Source: Plazaster borealis (Eukaryota > Echinodermata > Asteroidea > Forcipulatida > Labidiasteridae). Taken from it: 64,000 nt of DNA. Position numbers and translations under genes: made by a program. Shown here piece after piece: positions 1-11,191 of this stretch (position 1 is the first letter of the stretch; the number at the start of each line of letters is the position of its first letter). Under the pieces are notes generated by a model. It ran no database searches. It saw only the letters and a program-made list of their open reading frames with translations, and had not been told where the DNA came from. The stretch is from contig CM037472.1 in the NCBI GenBank assembly GCA_021014325.1, positions 1,178,001 to 1,242,000 of the forward strand. The letters run 5' to 3'.

Positions 1-59
1 CAGGTGAAGCTTGGTCATTGATTCAAAAACAATTTTTATATATATTTTTTTAATGAGAA

Positions 60-392
60 TACACAAGGCCGGACGGCCACTTCAAGGTGAGGGCTACACT
101 GAACTGATTTGGCTGTTGACCCAAATCAACTGCCTACCAAGGGAATGTTGCCACCTACCCCTGGGGCTTTCCCCCCTTCACAGTTCATAAAGATGAAGGC
201 ATGGGTGTCACCCACTAGGAGCCTGGCTGGTAGAGCAGAATGCACTACCTTCCCAACTTTTTTACGAAGCAATTATGGTTTTGTGCCTTGCTCAAAGGCA
301 CAAGTGTCATGACTGGGATTCCAACTCACACTCTGCTGCTAACAACACCAGAGCTTGGGTCCGGTGAACTAGACCGCTCGGCCAGGACACGC
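60..392 (-). repeat. tRNA-Leu-derived SINE, minus strand
   Basis: Read on the minus strand, the element starts near position 391 with an A-box-like stretch (TGGCCGAGCGGTCTAG). It continues through a CTCTGGTG arm and a degenerate B box, then the body piece CACTTGTGCCTTTGAGCAAGGCAC. The head matches the SINE heads at 58.8 and 63.1 kb in this window. The B box reads GAGTTGGAATCCC instead of GGTTCGAATCC, so this is an old copy. The body differs from the other two and the 3' limit is uncertain. Confidence 0.6.
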
Positions 393-666
393 CACTGTAA
401 CTGTTAAATGTTCACCCCCAGAAAGAGTGGAACTGTCACTGCACCCCACCCAACAATGGACAGGCGACAGGCGAGGAACAAAAAAGATGGTCTCTCTCTT
501 TTAAATGCATATTGTTTAAACCACAAGATGTGTAAAGCAGGTGTTTTGAACTTACCTGCATGGTGCCCTGTTATGGTCAAGGCATTATCAAATTGTTGCT
601 GCATTTGAAGGCAAACAACAACACACCCCTTTCACAAAATATTGTTTTTATTTTGTTTTCATTTAG

Positions 667-764
667 GCTGGTTATAGACACACCATTGTCAGACGCTACC
701 TCTCCAAAAGTAGATGTCTGATGCGAATGCAGTCAAGATTTAACGGGATCTTCTCAATCAACAG
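667..764 (+). pseudogene. Decayed copy 1 of the plus-strand exon module
   Basis: The segment is preceded by a T-rich tract and TTTCATTTAG and followed by CAACAG|GTAAAT, the same acceptor and donor context as the copies at 5-8 kb. Relative to those it lacks about four bases after TTGTCAGA and has other small differences, giving 98 bp instead of 109. The second half still reads YLSKSRCLMRMQ in the frame of the other copies. It lies about 4.3 kb upstream of the main cluster. I see no upstream or downstream exon that would make it part of an intact gene. Confidence 0.5.
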
Positions 765-3700
765 GTAAATTTATGAACAGCCATTAATTTGAGATTCATT
801 ATTATTTTATTTCTCTCCACAATTTAAAAAAAACTACATGAAAAAGAGAAACACAAAACGTAAAATAGATATGGAGAAGGCTAGACTGAGGAGGAAAAGG
901 TAACCAAAAGGTTCAGTCTGAAAAAAAATATTTATAAAAAGTTCAGACAGGCAATACGCACGAGAAAATCCTGCTCTAGTAAATTTGTCTTTGTTCAACC
1001 CCAAATCATTTAAAGATGGATATGAACGGTGTATTCTAAGCAACAAGAATCATTTAGCCTTTAACATTTTATGTACGAACCATTTTTAGCAAAACAAATT
1101 GACATTGAAAGTTTGGAATGATAAAAAATTCGAAAATAAAAACGACTCTTACGTGACGAATTTCCGCGGTTTTTCAAAGAAGTTTCAGCATATTGACCGC
1201 TTGCGGCGCTGTGTGAAAAAGCTGATTGTATGACGTATACCCGTGGAGACGACCTGAACATTGCACTTTGACCTGTACGTATAGCGTACGCTATCTGCTG
1301 TTTTTTATAAAATAGTGAGGCTAGACTGCATGTCTTTTTATCGCCAAAGATACTTCTATTGAGGATTTTTTTTTTTTTTCAAAAGGTGTTAGGGTTAGGA
1401 ATCATTTTCAGAAAGATCGGCCATCATATTCTGCAAGTTCTTGACGTGTATTCTAACTGGTTTATTTATCTCTCGAGTCTCAGTCCACGGACCGTATGCG
1501 TGTGTACGTCGTATACACCTCACGACATACATACGTTGTATACGACCTACTAATGTATATACGGACGGGCGCAGGGTCCAGATCTCATCCACAGCTGAAC
1601 GTCATCAAAACCGGTGAAATGTTTTATTCATGATATGTAAATGAAGTGATGAAGACACGCTCATTTCGCGATACAGGCGCTGCAATGCAACAGATTCAAG
1701 TCAAATGATTGTCAAATGATTGTCTGCAATGACTGCAATGCAACAGATTCAAGTCAAATGATTGTCTTTTTAAAAACATGTCTGAAATTTTGAAACTTTG
1801 TGTAAGTAAAATTTAGGTCTTTATTACACTCCAGCAAACATGAATTTAAACATGCAGCGTATTTTTTATCTCGTTCATGTCCATCATTAAACTTTACCCA
1901 GTCAGTTTCCCTTGTGGTTTATTGTTTGATAAAATTACAAAGACATAAACAGTTAAAAAATTTGAGTTGTATGGGGGCTTGTATCAAGGAGAAAACTGTT
2001 GACTGCTGCTTTTACCCTTTGCATGCTACCATTCCCTACACACACTATTTCCTGCCCGCTGGAATCTTTTTGCACAATCATTGAAGTTACACACGGTTGA
2101 ACTCACAAGGATTTTTCTGTGTGAAGGAATTTTTTATTGCAAAATGCAAAATAAGACAAAGGTAGAGAATAATACTGGCAACCAGGTAGTTCAACCAGAA
2201 TTGATTTTGAATGCAGAATTTTTAAAATACACACTTTCAAAGTTAATGATTTTCCCCATGGTAGAAGCACGCCGAAAAGAATCCCCACCATCTTGGACTG
2301 CTCTACCCCGTTCTCCTCCTTGCACAGGAACGATGCCATCGTCACCCCATTATCGACAGACACGACTTCATATCTGTGTTACGTTATCAATCCATATAAA
2401 CTGAAGCACTATCATCGCTCATGTCTCCCAAAACATTCTCAGATTTTCTCGAGTCAGAATCCGCAAAAATCTCCCTGAATGCTGCTGTGATGTCCATGGT
2501 TACTGCCTTTTGTTTTATGGTGATAACAGGCACGGAAAAATTCAGAAATTACAGGATTTTTCAAGAAAACTTGTGGTGTATTCGTTCGTAAGATGGCTTC
2601 TGTATGTTGAAGTTTACAAAAAGTACCCGGATGGATGTCAGGGGTCAAAAGAAAGGTCGATTGTATGCAAAAGCAAATATGCGCCCAACCCAGGGAGAGA
2701 ATAAACGTTGCTGGCGCAAATTTGCGCCCATAGCGTGCAAAGGGTTAAATCAAGAAATAGATGTTAAGCAAAGGATATCTATGGGCAATGAGTTCCACAA
2801 GGAAGGCAGATTATGAAAAAAAGAATACTTTAAACTATTACATCTTGAAAAAGGAATTTTGAATGTAGGAAAATCTCTAACAAAGAGTTGTCAATGCCGG
2901 TGTGATTATAAAATTGTTGATAACAGAAACATAAGCTCAACAGCTCTCTCCTTGATTCAAGCAATGTAAGATTTAGTAAAGTCAACCTTTGTGAGTAATT
3001 CAGGTAGCCAGCCTGATGGTTAGGGAGCATCTCACGTTCTAGGCACAATGGAATGTTCCTGTGGGCATATGCCCGCAATCCAATGGACCGCCGGAACGTT
3101 CCGCTGGACCGCAGCAATGTGGCGATTAAACCGAACGTTCCATTAGACCGGTCCAGTGGAACGGACACACATACTGTTGTTCATAGATGGTCCAAGCTGT
3201 GTACCTTTTTTATACTATACGTACGCCTGTATGCGAGTACTTTCGGATTTGTGCATAGCTGCTGAAATCTTACCAAGACACTTAATCAGGTACATCTTCT
3301 GTCATGTTAATTGAGATAAGTTGAACGGGAAATGTGGTTTTAGCACAATTTTTAGTTTTGTCATTAAAAAATACCGGGCGGGGGTGGCTGGTTGGGTGGG
3401 TTGAGCAGACATTTCCCCTGGCTTACATGTTCCGGCCACTCTTCTTCATAACACACCAACACTATAAAATATTGTTTTCCTTTCGTTTTCATTTTTCAGT
3501 TCGTTTGTTTGAGAAAATGTACGTTCAAAATAGTATGTCAAAATCAAAAGGGAGTACAATCCATAATGTTATGCAAAACTCTGGGATCTGTTGAAAGTTA
3601 ACAGATGATGGTAGTATTTGTAGCATTCTGGTTTCATTTTAATGTTGAGGTGTCATTCATGCATACTTATGCTATGTCTACCTTAAAACATACGGCACTG

Positions 3701-4230
3701 GAAGCATAGATTCACACACTAAATAAAATTTACTCTTGTTTCATTATTTATTTATCAACTCACAGAAAGCGGGTATTCTGTTTTATTTTAAATGACAACC
3801 ATCTTAAATATGTATGCATTTTTTATCGTCAAGTCCTCCAAAACGGTCAGCCTTTTTCAGTGTCAAATACATATCAATGTGCAAGATCATCACGTCGTGT
3901 GTAGGGTTCAAACATACACAGGCTCATTTTCACAATTTGGACACGTCTCGCGGAATGTTCCACAAGAACTTTCATACGCGAGAGAATATTATGCGTTTGC
4001 ATTTTGAACGATCCAATGGCATGCTTCGGCCGTCCACTGGACTGGTCTATGTACGTCCGCTCGAATACTCTACCATTCCAAAAAGAACGTTCTTACCATT
4101 CCGACTTTTAAGACGCTCCCATACTGGAATTTTGTCTAAAAATGAATCTGGTAAAACACGCTGGGCACATTTTCAATATGATTTATATTGCACTTTGTGG
4201 GAAGATTCCATACAGGACTGGCATATAATC
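765..4230. other. Repeat-rich stretch with no recognised gene
   Basis: No coding region is supported here. Visible structures are a 33-bp direct repeat spaced 54 bp apart at 1681-1767 and a short palindromic patch around 1515-1550 (GTCGTATA and TATACGAC). There are also two short stretches rich in GGACCG/GAACGTTCC motifs at 3050-3160 and 3950-4110. A further T-rich acceptor-like sequence at about 3478-3499 resembles the exon-module flank but is not followed by a recognisable module. Confidence 0.4.
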
Positions 4231-4233
4231 GGT

Positions 4234-4660
4234 CTACAGAGTGCAGATAAAGTTGGTATGAAAGCTTAGAATGAAACCCAGAGTTTGTGTAGCTTTAGAA
4301 AAAATTGTACTGATATGAGTTTGCCATTTGAGATCTGATTGAATTGTGATACCAAGATATTTGTGAGCTCTGGTGTGCATGAGCCTGCTGTACCATGGAG
4401 ATTTAGTTTCTGTACCTCCACGCTTGTGCTGATGACAGAACACATGGTCATCTAAGATGCTGTAATCATACACAAATACATGTTGACGTCGCCTAGAAAT
4501 AGGTAGACAGCACATTTACATGGAATAAGTAACATATCATTCTTGTTAATCCATGAAATGATATTATTAAGTACTGTTGCATTGCATCAGTATAATTTTG
4601 GTTGGTGGGAGGCCTGGAGATGACAGTGTCATCGGCATACAGGTACATTGAAGTACCCGA
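4234..4660 (-). mobile_element. Decayed non-LTR (LINE) reverse transcriptase fragment
   Basis: On the minus strand the segment near 4620-4650 translates to MYLYADDTVISRPPTN, the reverse transcriptase YADD box that marks the catalytic site. Further 3' comes KYLGITIQSDLKWQTHI followed by a TLGF motif, the typical sequence downstream of the RT palm in CR1/L2/jockey-like LINEs. The two parts lie in different frames and stop codons intervene, so the element is dead. The segment is about 430 bp and lacks the endonuclease, the upstream palm and the 3' tail. The exact clade cannot be set from this piece. Confidence 0.8.
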
Positions 4661-5089
4661 GGAAATGTTGGGAGAGATTTTTGATAGTGTGATGATAATA
4701 GGCTTTGAGGAAAATATGTAAACATTTAATGTTTTTTTTTAACCACGTATCACTGGGTTTGAATCCTTGTGCCCTTGTGAGCAAGGAACTTTTGCTTCGT
4801 CCTCTAGAAGGGGTGTAAAGCTGTAGGTCCCGTTTGTTATGTAACGCATGTAAAAGAACCCAGAACACTTATCGTGAAAGAGAAGGGGCTTGCCCCTGTG
4901 TTTCTGGTATGGTTTGGCAGCAAGTTGTGCCACCATGCTTCCCTAGTGGGTGCTTTGAAGGCTCACATAATAGTTTCTTCTTAACAAATCCCTCGCCTTC
5001 TTGTTTCTCTTTTTTTCCAGTGCCTTTAATACCTCATTGGTAGACACATCCCTTTCACAGAATATTGTTTTTATTTTGTTTGCATTTAG

Positions 5090-5198
5090 GCTAGCTACAG
5101 ACACGCCATCGTCAGATGAAGTCTACCTCTCCAAAAGTAGATGCATGATGGGAATGCAGCCCAGCTTCAAGATTCAACGATGTGTTCTCCATCAACAG
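5090..5198 (+). CDS. Exon module 2 (putative coding exon)
   Basis: This 109-bp segment is bounded by a strong acceptor (a T-rich tract, then GCATTTAG) and the donor CAACAG|GTAAAT. After one leading base it is open for 36 codons, reading LATDTPSSDEVYLSKSRC, then MMGMQPSFKIQRC, then VLHQQ, with two cysteines 14 residues apart. The protein family is not recognised. Neighbouring copies have the same splice sites and nearly the same peptide, arguing that the exon unit was duplicated with its introns. There is no clear first or last exon nearby, so expression is unproven. Confidence 0.5.
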
Positions 5199-5654
5199 GT
5201 AAATTTATGAAAATTTGATGCATCAAGAGATTTTTGACAGTTTAATGATACTAAGCTTTGAGAAAAATAAGTAAACATTAATTTTTGTTTGAACCACCTA
5301 TCACTGGGTTCGAATCCTGGTCATGTTACTTGTTGCCTAGTGAGCAAGGCACTTTTGATTCGTCCTCTGGAAGGGACGTAAAGCTGTTGGTCCTGTTTGT
5401 TATGTAAGGCATGTAAAAGAACCCAGAACACTCACCGTAAAAGAGAAGGGGCTTGCCCCTGTGTTTCTGGTATGGTTTGGCAGCAAGTTGTGCCACCCAT
5501 GCTTCCCTAGTGGGTGCTTTGAAGGCTCACATAATAGTTTCTTCTTAACCAATCCCCTCGCCTACTCGTTTCTCTTTTTTCCAGTGCCTTGAATACCTCA
5601 TTGGTAGACGCATCCCTTTCACAGAATATTGTTTTTATTTTGTTTGCATTTAAG

Positions 5655-5762
5655 CTCGCTACAGACACGCCATTGTCAGATGAAGTCTTCCTCTTCACCA
5701 GTAGATGCATGATGGGAATGCAGCCTGGCTTTGAGAGTCAACGATGTCTTCTCCATCAACAG
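5655..5762 (+). CDS. Exon module 3, 108-bp form
   Basis: This copy has TTTAAG|CTCGCT where others have TTTAG|GCTAGC. The G-to-A change moves the acceptor AG by one base, so the exon is 108 bp, exactly 36 codons. It reads LATDTPLSDEVFLFTSRC, then MMGMQPGFESQRC, then LLHQQ, with no stop. The donor is CAACAG|GTAAAT. Both cysteines are kept although several other residues differ from module 2. The function is unknown. Confidence 0.5.
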
Positions 5763-6078
5763 GTAAATTTATGAAAATTTGATGCATCAAGAGATTTTGG
5801 ACAGTTTGATGATACTTAGCTTTGAGAAAAATATGTAAAAGAACCCAGAACACTCATCGTGAAAGAGAAGGGGCTTGCCCCTGTGTTTCTGGTATGGTTT
5901 GGCAGCAAGTTGTGCCACCATGCTTCCCTAGTGGGTGCTTTGAAGGCTCACATAATAGTTTCTTCTTTAAACAAATCCCTCGCCGCCTTGTTGTTTTTTC
6001 CAGCGCCTTGAATACCCATGCATTTAGACACATCCCTTTCACAGAATATTGTTTTTATTTTGTTTTGTTTGCATTTAG

Positions 6079-6188
6079 GCTAGCTACAGACACGCCATTG
6101 TCAGATGAAGTCTACCTCTCCAAAAGTAGATGCATGATGGGAATTGCAGCGTAGCTTCAAGACTCAACGATGTCTTCTCCATCAACAG
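6079..6188 (+). pseudogene. Exon module 4, frameshifted
   Basis: Splice sites are intact (GCATTTAG before, CAACAG|GTAAAT after), but an extra T in GGGAATTGCAGCG gives a 110-bp exon whose normal frame ends at a stop soon after MMGIAA. The first 24 codons match module 2. The same lesion is present in module 7, so it predates the block duplication. Confidence 0.55.
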
Positions 6189-6241
6189 GTAAATTTATGA
6201 AAATTTGATCAAGAGATTTTGGACAGTTTGATTATATTAGG

Positions 6242-6514
6242 CAGGGTTCTCCCCAGGTTTTTTCAAAACTGTGGGGCATTCTGGGCCAAAATTTTGGGAT
6301 GTTTGGCCGAAGCGAAGGTACTCGGAATGTTGTCTACTTGGTGTTTTTCTTGGTTTTCAAAGCACTACTGTGCAATTTGGAGCATTCTGTATGGTTTTCT
6401 ATTCATGTTTTTTGTGAAACCATCGTATTTAGAAAAACAAAAAGCAAAAAGCGTTTCGGCACATAATTTGCGCATATTGGCCCGATACGCTAGCTTTGCA
6501 TGGGGAGAACCCTG
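6242..6514. mobile_element. MITE with CAGGGTTCTCCCC termini
   Basis: The ends are inverted: CAGGGTTCTCCCCA at the left and TGGGGAGAACCCTG at the right, 273 bp apart. CAGGG termini of this form are typical of hAT-type non-autonomous elements. The left half, truncated at about 8324, recurs in the second block copy at 8252. Imperfect TTAGG/CTAGG flanks may be remnants of the target duplication. Confidence 0.65.
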
Positions 6515-7098
6515 CTAGGCTTTGAGAAAAATATGTAAACATTTAATGTTATTTTTGTTAACCACTTAACACTGGGTTCGAATCCCGGTCATTGCACTTG
6601 AGTGAGGCACTTTTGCTTTGTCCTCTGGAAGGGATGAAAGCTGTAGGGATCTCGGTTATTATGTAAGGCGTTTAAAATAACGCAGAATACTTATCGTGAA
6701 AGAGAAGGAGCTTAACCCTATTTCTTGTAGGGTGTGGCAGCAAATTGCACCACCGCGCTTCCCTTGTGGTTAGTTTCTTCTGGACGAATTCCTCACCTGC
6801 TTGTTTCTCTTTGTTCAAGTGCCTTGAATACCTCCTTGGTTGATACCTGTGCTATATAAGACTCCTATAGTATGATTAACTTTCCTGTGTACTCGTGCAA
6901 TAACATATGCCTTTGGTATGGTTTGGCAGCAAGTTGTGCCACCATGCTTCCCTAGTGGGTGCTTTGAAGGCTCACATAGAGAAACAAATTAACAAATCCC
7001 TCGCCTTCTTGTTTCTCTTTTTTTCCAGTGCCTTTAATACCTCATTGGTAGACACATCCCTTTCACAGAATATTGTTTTTATTTTGTTTGCATTTAAG

Positions 7099-7206
7099 CT
7101 CGCTACAGACACGCCATTGTCAGATGAAGTCTACCTCTCCAAAAGTAGATGCATGATGGGAATGCAGCCCAGCTTTAAGATTCAACGATGTGTTCTCCAT
7201 CAACAG
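7099..7206 (+). CDS. Exon module 5, 108-bp form
   Basis: The acceptor is TTTAAG|CTCGCT and the donor CAACAG|GTAAAT. The exon is 36 open codons reading LATDTPLSDEVYLSKSRC, then MMGMQPSFKIQRC, then VLHQQ. It pairs with module 2 by position in the block duplication but carries the module 3 acceptor type. Protein function is unknown. Confidence 0.5.
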
Positions 7207-7660
7207 GTAAATTTATGAAAATTTGATGCTTCAAGAGATTTTTGACAGTTTAATGATACTAAGCTTTGAGAAAAATAAGTAAACATTAATTTTTGTTTTA
7301 ACCACCTATCACTGGGTTCGAATCCTGGTCATGTTACTTGTTGCCTAGTGAGCAAGGCACTTTTGATTCATCCCCTGGAAGGGACGTAAAGCTGTAGGTC
7401 CTGTTTGTTATGTAACGCATGTAAAAGAACCCAGAACACTCACCGTAAAAGAGAAGGGGCTTGCCCCTGTGTTTCTGGTATGGTTTGGCAGCAAGTTGTG
7501 CCACCATGCTTCCCTAGTGGGTGCTTTGAAGGCTCACATAATAGTTTCTTCTTAACCAATCCCCTCGCCTACTTGTTTCTCTTTTTCCCAGTGCCTTGAA
7601 TACCTCATTGGTAGACGCATCCCTTTCACAGAATATTGTTTTTATTTTGTTTGCATTTAG

Positions 7661-7769
7661 GCTCGCTACAGACACGCCGTTGTCAGATGAAGTCTTCCTC
7701 TTCACCAGTAGATGCATGATGGGAATGCAGCCTGGCTTTGAGAGTCAACGATGTCTTCTCCATCAACAG
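7661..7769 (+). CDS. Exon module 6
   Basis: The acceptor is GCATTTAG|GCTCGC and the donor CAACAG|GTAAGT, the best donor match of the array. It is open for 36 codons after one base, reading DEVFLFTSRC, then MMGMQPGFESQRC, then LLHQQ, as in module 3. It is the block-2 partner of module 3. Confidence 0.5.
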
Positions 7770-8088
7770 GTAAGTTTATGAAAATTTGATGCATCAAGAG
7801 ATTTTGGACAGTTTGATGATACTTGGCTTTGAGAAAAATATGTAAAAGAACCCAGAACACTCATCGTGAAAGAGAAGGGGCTTGCCCCTGTGTTTCTGGT
7901 ATGGTTTGGCAGCAAGTTGCGCCACCATGCTTCCCTAGTGGGTGCTTTGAAGGCTCACATAATAGTTTCTTCTTTAAACAAATCCCTCGCCTTTTTGTTG
8001 TTGTTTTTTCCAGCGCCTTGAATACCCATGCATTTAGACACATCCCTTTCACAGAATATTGTTTTTATTTTGTTTTGTTTGCATTTAG

Positions 8089-8198
8089 GCTAGCTACAGA
8101 CACGCCATTGTCAGATGAAGTCTACCTCTCCAAAAGTAGATGCATGATGGGAATTGCAGCGTAGCTTCAAGACTCAACGATGTCTTCTCCATCAACAG
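8089..8198 (+). pseudogene. Exon module 7, frameshifted
   Basis: Partner of module 4 in the second block. It has the same acceptor and donor and the same extra T that leads to an early stop after MMGIAA, so the lesion is inherited. Splice signals remain intact. Confidence 0.55.
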
Positions 8199-8498
8199 GT
8201 AAATTTATGAAAATTTGATCAAGAGATTTTGGACAGTTTGATTATATTAGGCAGGGTTCTCCCCAGGTTTTCTCAAAACTGTGGGGCATTCTGGGCAAAA
8301 TTTTTGGGATGTTTGGCCGAAGCGCGCTGAATTGAAACAAGATAGTAAGCTGTAGGGATTTCATTTATTATGTATGGCTTGTAAAATAACCCAGAATACT
8401 TAGTGTGAAAAGAGAAGGGGCTTACCCCTATTTCTCATATGGTTTGGCAGCAAAATGCACCACCGCGCTTCCCTTGTGATTAGTTTCTTCTGAACAAA

Positions 8499-8935
8499 TA
8501 GACTGTGCAAGTCTCGCGCGTATCAGAACGAGAAAACACTTTAAACGAAGACAATTTTTTTCTGTGAAATCAAATATTTGTTTTAAATTATATCTAATGA
8601 CAAAATCTGAACAACAAAAATACTCATTACATATTTAAAAAGTCAGTTTTAGTTTTTATAATTGCTTTTCATTACTGAAGCAAAATTAAAACCCTAAGAC
8701 AAGGATGCTTATTTGATCTTAACTTTTCAGAAACCACTTATGGTCACACGGGCGTTGTATTAACGCTTGACGCAGTTTATAGAGTAAGCTGATGCCTCAA
8801 CAACCATAGACTGCAATGAAAAGGTTTCGCGTTGCAATTACCATGTAAATCTCCATATGGTTGGGACCACAATGGTCCCGGATACTCAAATATGCGCGTG
8901 ACTGCTCAAATATGCGCGAGACTTGCACAGTCTAT
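8499..8935. mobile_element. MITE with ATAGACTGTGCAAGTCTCGCGC inverted ends
   Basis: The left end, GACTGTGCAAGTCTCGCGCG, is matched in inverse by the right end, CGCGAGACTTGCACAGTC, giving an element of about 437 bp with no coding capacity. It splits a SINE-like sequence that is continuous in the related stretch at 6770-6890, so it inserted after that repeat was copied. Confidence 0.75.
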
Positions 8936-9085
8936 TCCTCCTACTTGTTTCTCTTTGTTCAAGTGCCTTGAATACCTCGTTTGGTTGATACCTGTATTAT
9001 ATAAGACTCCTATATAATGATTAACTTTCCTGTGTACTCATGCAATAACCTAGGCCTTTGGTGCGTTCATACTGTAGAGCACATG

Positions 9086-9429
9086 CAGCGCTGTAACTAG
9101 GGTAACATTTTAGGGTGGGCAGAAGGGGGTGTACCATTTTCCTAGGGGGGCACTTCTGGCCAAGTTTCCAGTTTTCTTAAACGAGCCTCTTTTCAGTGCC
9201 TTTTTTATGTAATTTACTGTTTTTTATAAGATAATTTGGCGTTAGTGTAAAAACAAATACATTTTCTGCGTGTAAATGGAAAAATAGTTTTAAAAACATT
9301 GATATTATCACATTCAAGCGTATAAAAGGTAACATTTAACTTAGGAAATTTCCAACCCCAAAAGTCTAGATTTCTAATGGGGGGGGGGGGGGCACGGACA
9401 TCAATTGGGTGGGGGTAGTTACACCACTG
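9086..9429. mobile_element. hAT-like MITE with 8-bp target duplication
   Basis: The left end CAGCGCTGTAACTAG and right end GTAGTTACACCACTG are imperfect inverted repeats. The element is flanked on both sides by the identical 8-mer AGCACATG (9078-9085 and 9430-9437). An 8-bp target duplication and CAG...CTG termini fit hAT elements. It contains a poly-G run near 9380 and no ORF. Confidence 0.75.
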
Positions 9430-9502
9430 AGCACATGTCTCTTCTCTAAAGGATTTACATCATGTGTTTTTAAAATATTGCTTTTATTTTGTTTGCATTT
9501 AG

Positions 9503-9613
9503 GCTAGCTAAAAGCATGCCATTGTCAGATGAAGTCTATACCTCTTCAAAAGTAGATGCATGATGGGAATGCAGCATAGCTTTAAGATTCAACAATGTCT
9601 TCTCCATCAAGAG
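9503..9613 (+). pseudogene. Exon module 8, diverged
   Basis: Preceded by TTTGCATTTAG and ended by CATCAAGAG|GTAAAT. At 111 bp it has small insertions (CTATACCTCTTC) that break the frame relative to modules 2-7. Recognisable core sequence remains (CATTGTCAGATGAAG, AGTAGATGCATGATGG). The extra T tracts suggest relaxed constraint. Confidence 0.5.
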
Positions 9614-10604
9614 GTAAATTTATGAACAGCCATTAATTTGAGATGGATCAAGAGATTTTGACAGATTGATGGTAATAGGCTTTAAGGAAAATCTGTAAAC
9701 ATGTTTAAATAGTTTTTTCCTGGAGTTAATCACTTATTTTGAATTATTTTGAATTTTGAAATATTTTTGTCCTTACCCGTGGGATTAGAAATAACATTTT
9801 ATTAAATATATTATTTTGCTGTCACAATGAAACCATGACTTAACCATGTAAAGACAACAAATTATTTTTCTCTTTCGAGAAAATGTTGATTTTGTTTAAT
9901 TTGAATTGGCCAAACCTTGGTTGTAAAGCCTTACCTCCTACGCCAAACACAATGGTGGCAGTCGGTCAATTTCTCATAACCTTATTTGTCGCACAAAGGT
10001 CTAGAATTGGGGATTACACAATAATCTCCAGAAAAGGGGAGATTTTGAGCATGAATTCCAGTACTTTTTGTCTTTCTCTGTTACGGGAGAAACGAAGGGT
10101 AACATGGTGAGTTCATGCACTGTGCAGGCTACACAATGAAATGTCTGTGCATGTTTACATGTCTATCAAAGGCATCCCTGGACATTTTATAAAATTGGTT
10201 TTCCCGATTTCAGTTTGCGTGCCCCTAAGTTTTGCTTATTTACACATTATTCGGTGATAACTGGTTATTAAAGAAAGTTTATTTGAGACATCGAATTTAA
10301 AAATATTCTTTTTTTTGGTTTACTCTTACTTTATGGATGTGAAGGATTTGATTATGGCTATTTGATGTAATAAATGCATCTGGAATAAATAATATCATTT
10401 TGGGGGTTTACCCTCACAGTGATGTTTAAAAAGTATTAATGGTCAACAAATTACAAATAATTCAAATGAAAGGCATCCGATCCCTGGGAAAAAGTTAATC
10501 TCAAACTACCCTCAGGTTTCATTACTCGTTAATATTTTAAAGCTAACTAAAACAGTATTGTGTCATTTGTTTGTATGATACAGTGAGGGTTGTCATCTCC
10601 ACAG

Positions 10605-10665
10605 AGATCTACTCATCAACCAAATATATGTCTGAGACCTGCTGTTGATAATTTAAGCTTCTGTC
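10605..10665 (+). pseudogene. Possible exon-module remnant (EIYSST core)
   Basis: After the acceptor CATCTCCACAG the frame reads EIYSSTKYMSETCC and then stops. The EIYSST core matches the (D/E)(I/V)YLST core seen in the other arrays. No donor is clear, so the right limit is approximate. Confidence 0.3.
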
Positions 10666-11191
10666 TGGTTAATGAACTGCTCTCTCCTTTATAAAAGGTA
10701 AGGGAAAACTCCTGAACATTGAAACAGTTACAAATCTGTCATTCAAATTTATCATCACTTTCTATTGGCAGTTGAGGTGCCAGACTCTAAAAGTAAGGTG
10801 TAAAGAAATAGTTGGTGGGGAATTCCACTGTATCATTAAGTAAAAAGCAGTTATATCAAGCCAAATCCAATCTATTATCAACTTTATTTTAGTGTAGATG
10901 ATATTTTTTAATTTCTTTTATATTCTTTTTTAGGGGGAGGGGTATTCGGGGAGAAAATAGTTTCAAATTCTTTCTTGGAAAGAACCTTCTTTTACATTTT
11001 GAAAAATCATCTACAAATCTACACAGACCTCAACATAAAGGATGAAATTGTTTCAAATGTTGACATCTCATTGTTCTAACTTGATCATCTTTTAAATGTT
11101 TCCTACTTGAAAAACTAAAAGAACTTTTTTGAAGGTCACACTCTGACTTTAGCTGAGAAATAAACATTTGTTTGTCTTTATATATCTGTAG

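Larger units (their letters stand above)
4904..6314 (+). repeat. Duplicated block, copy 1, holding three exon modules
   Basis: This block recurs at 6913-8324 with an offset of about 2,008 bp. It contains exon modules 2-4, intronic SINE-like pieces (GGTTCGAATCC, GAGCAAGGCAC, AAGAACCCAGAACAC) and the start of a MITE with a CAGGGTTCTCCCC end. Within the block the three modules are themselves diverged duplicates spaced 565 and 424 bp apart, so duplication occurred at two levels. Confidence 0.8.
6913..8324 (+). repeat. Duplicated block, copy 2, holding three exon modules
   Basis: Second copy of the 4904-6314 block, nearly identical over about 1.4 kb. It is preceded by SINE-like sequence and stops within the left half of the CAGGGTTCTCCCC MITE, which may mark the breakpoint. 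Acceptor variants are shuffled relative to copy 1: the TTTAAG form is in module 3 in copy 1 and in module 5 here. This suggests exchange between units after duplication. Confidence 0.8.

Noticed and set aside
3334..3594. Additional exon-module copy near 3.5 kb
   Set aside because: The T-rich acceptor-like flank matches, but the sequence after it does not align with the module.
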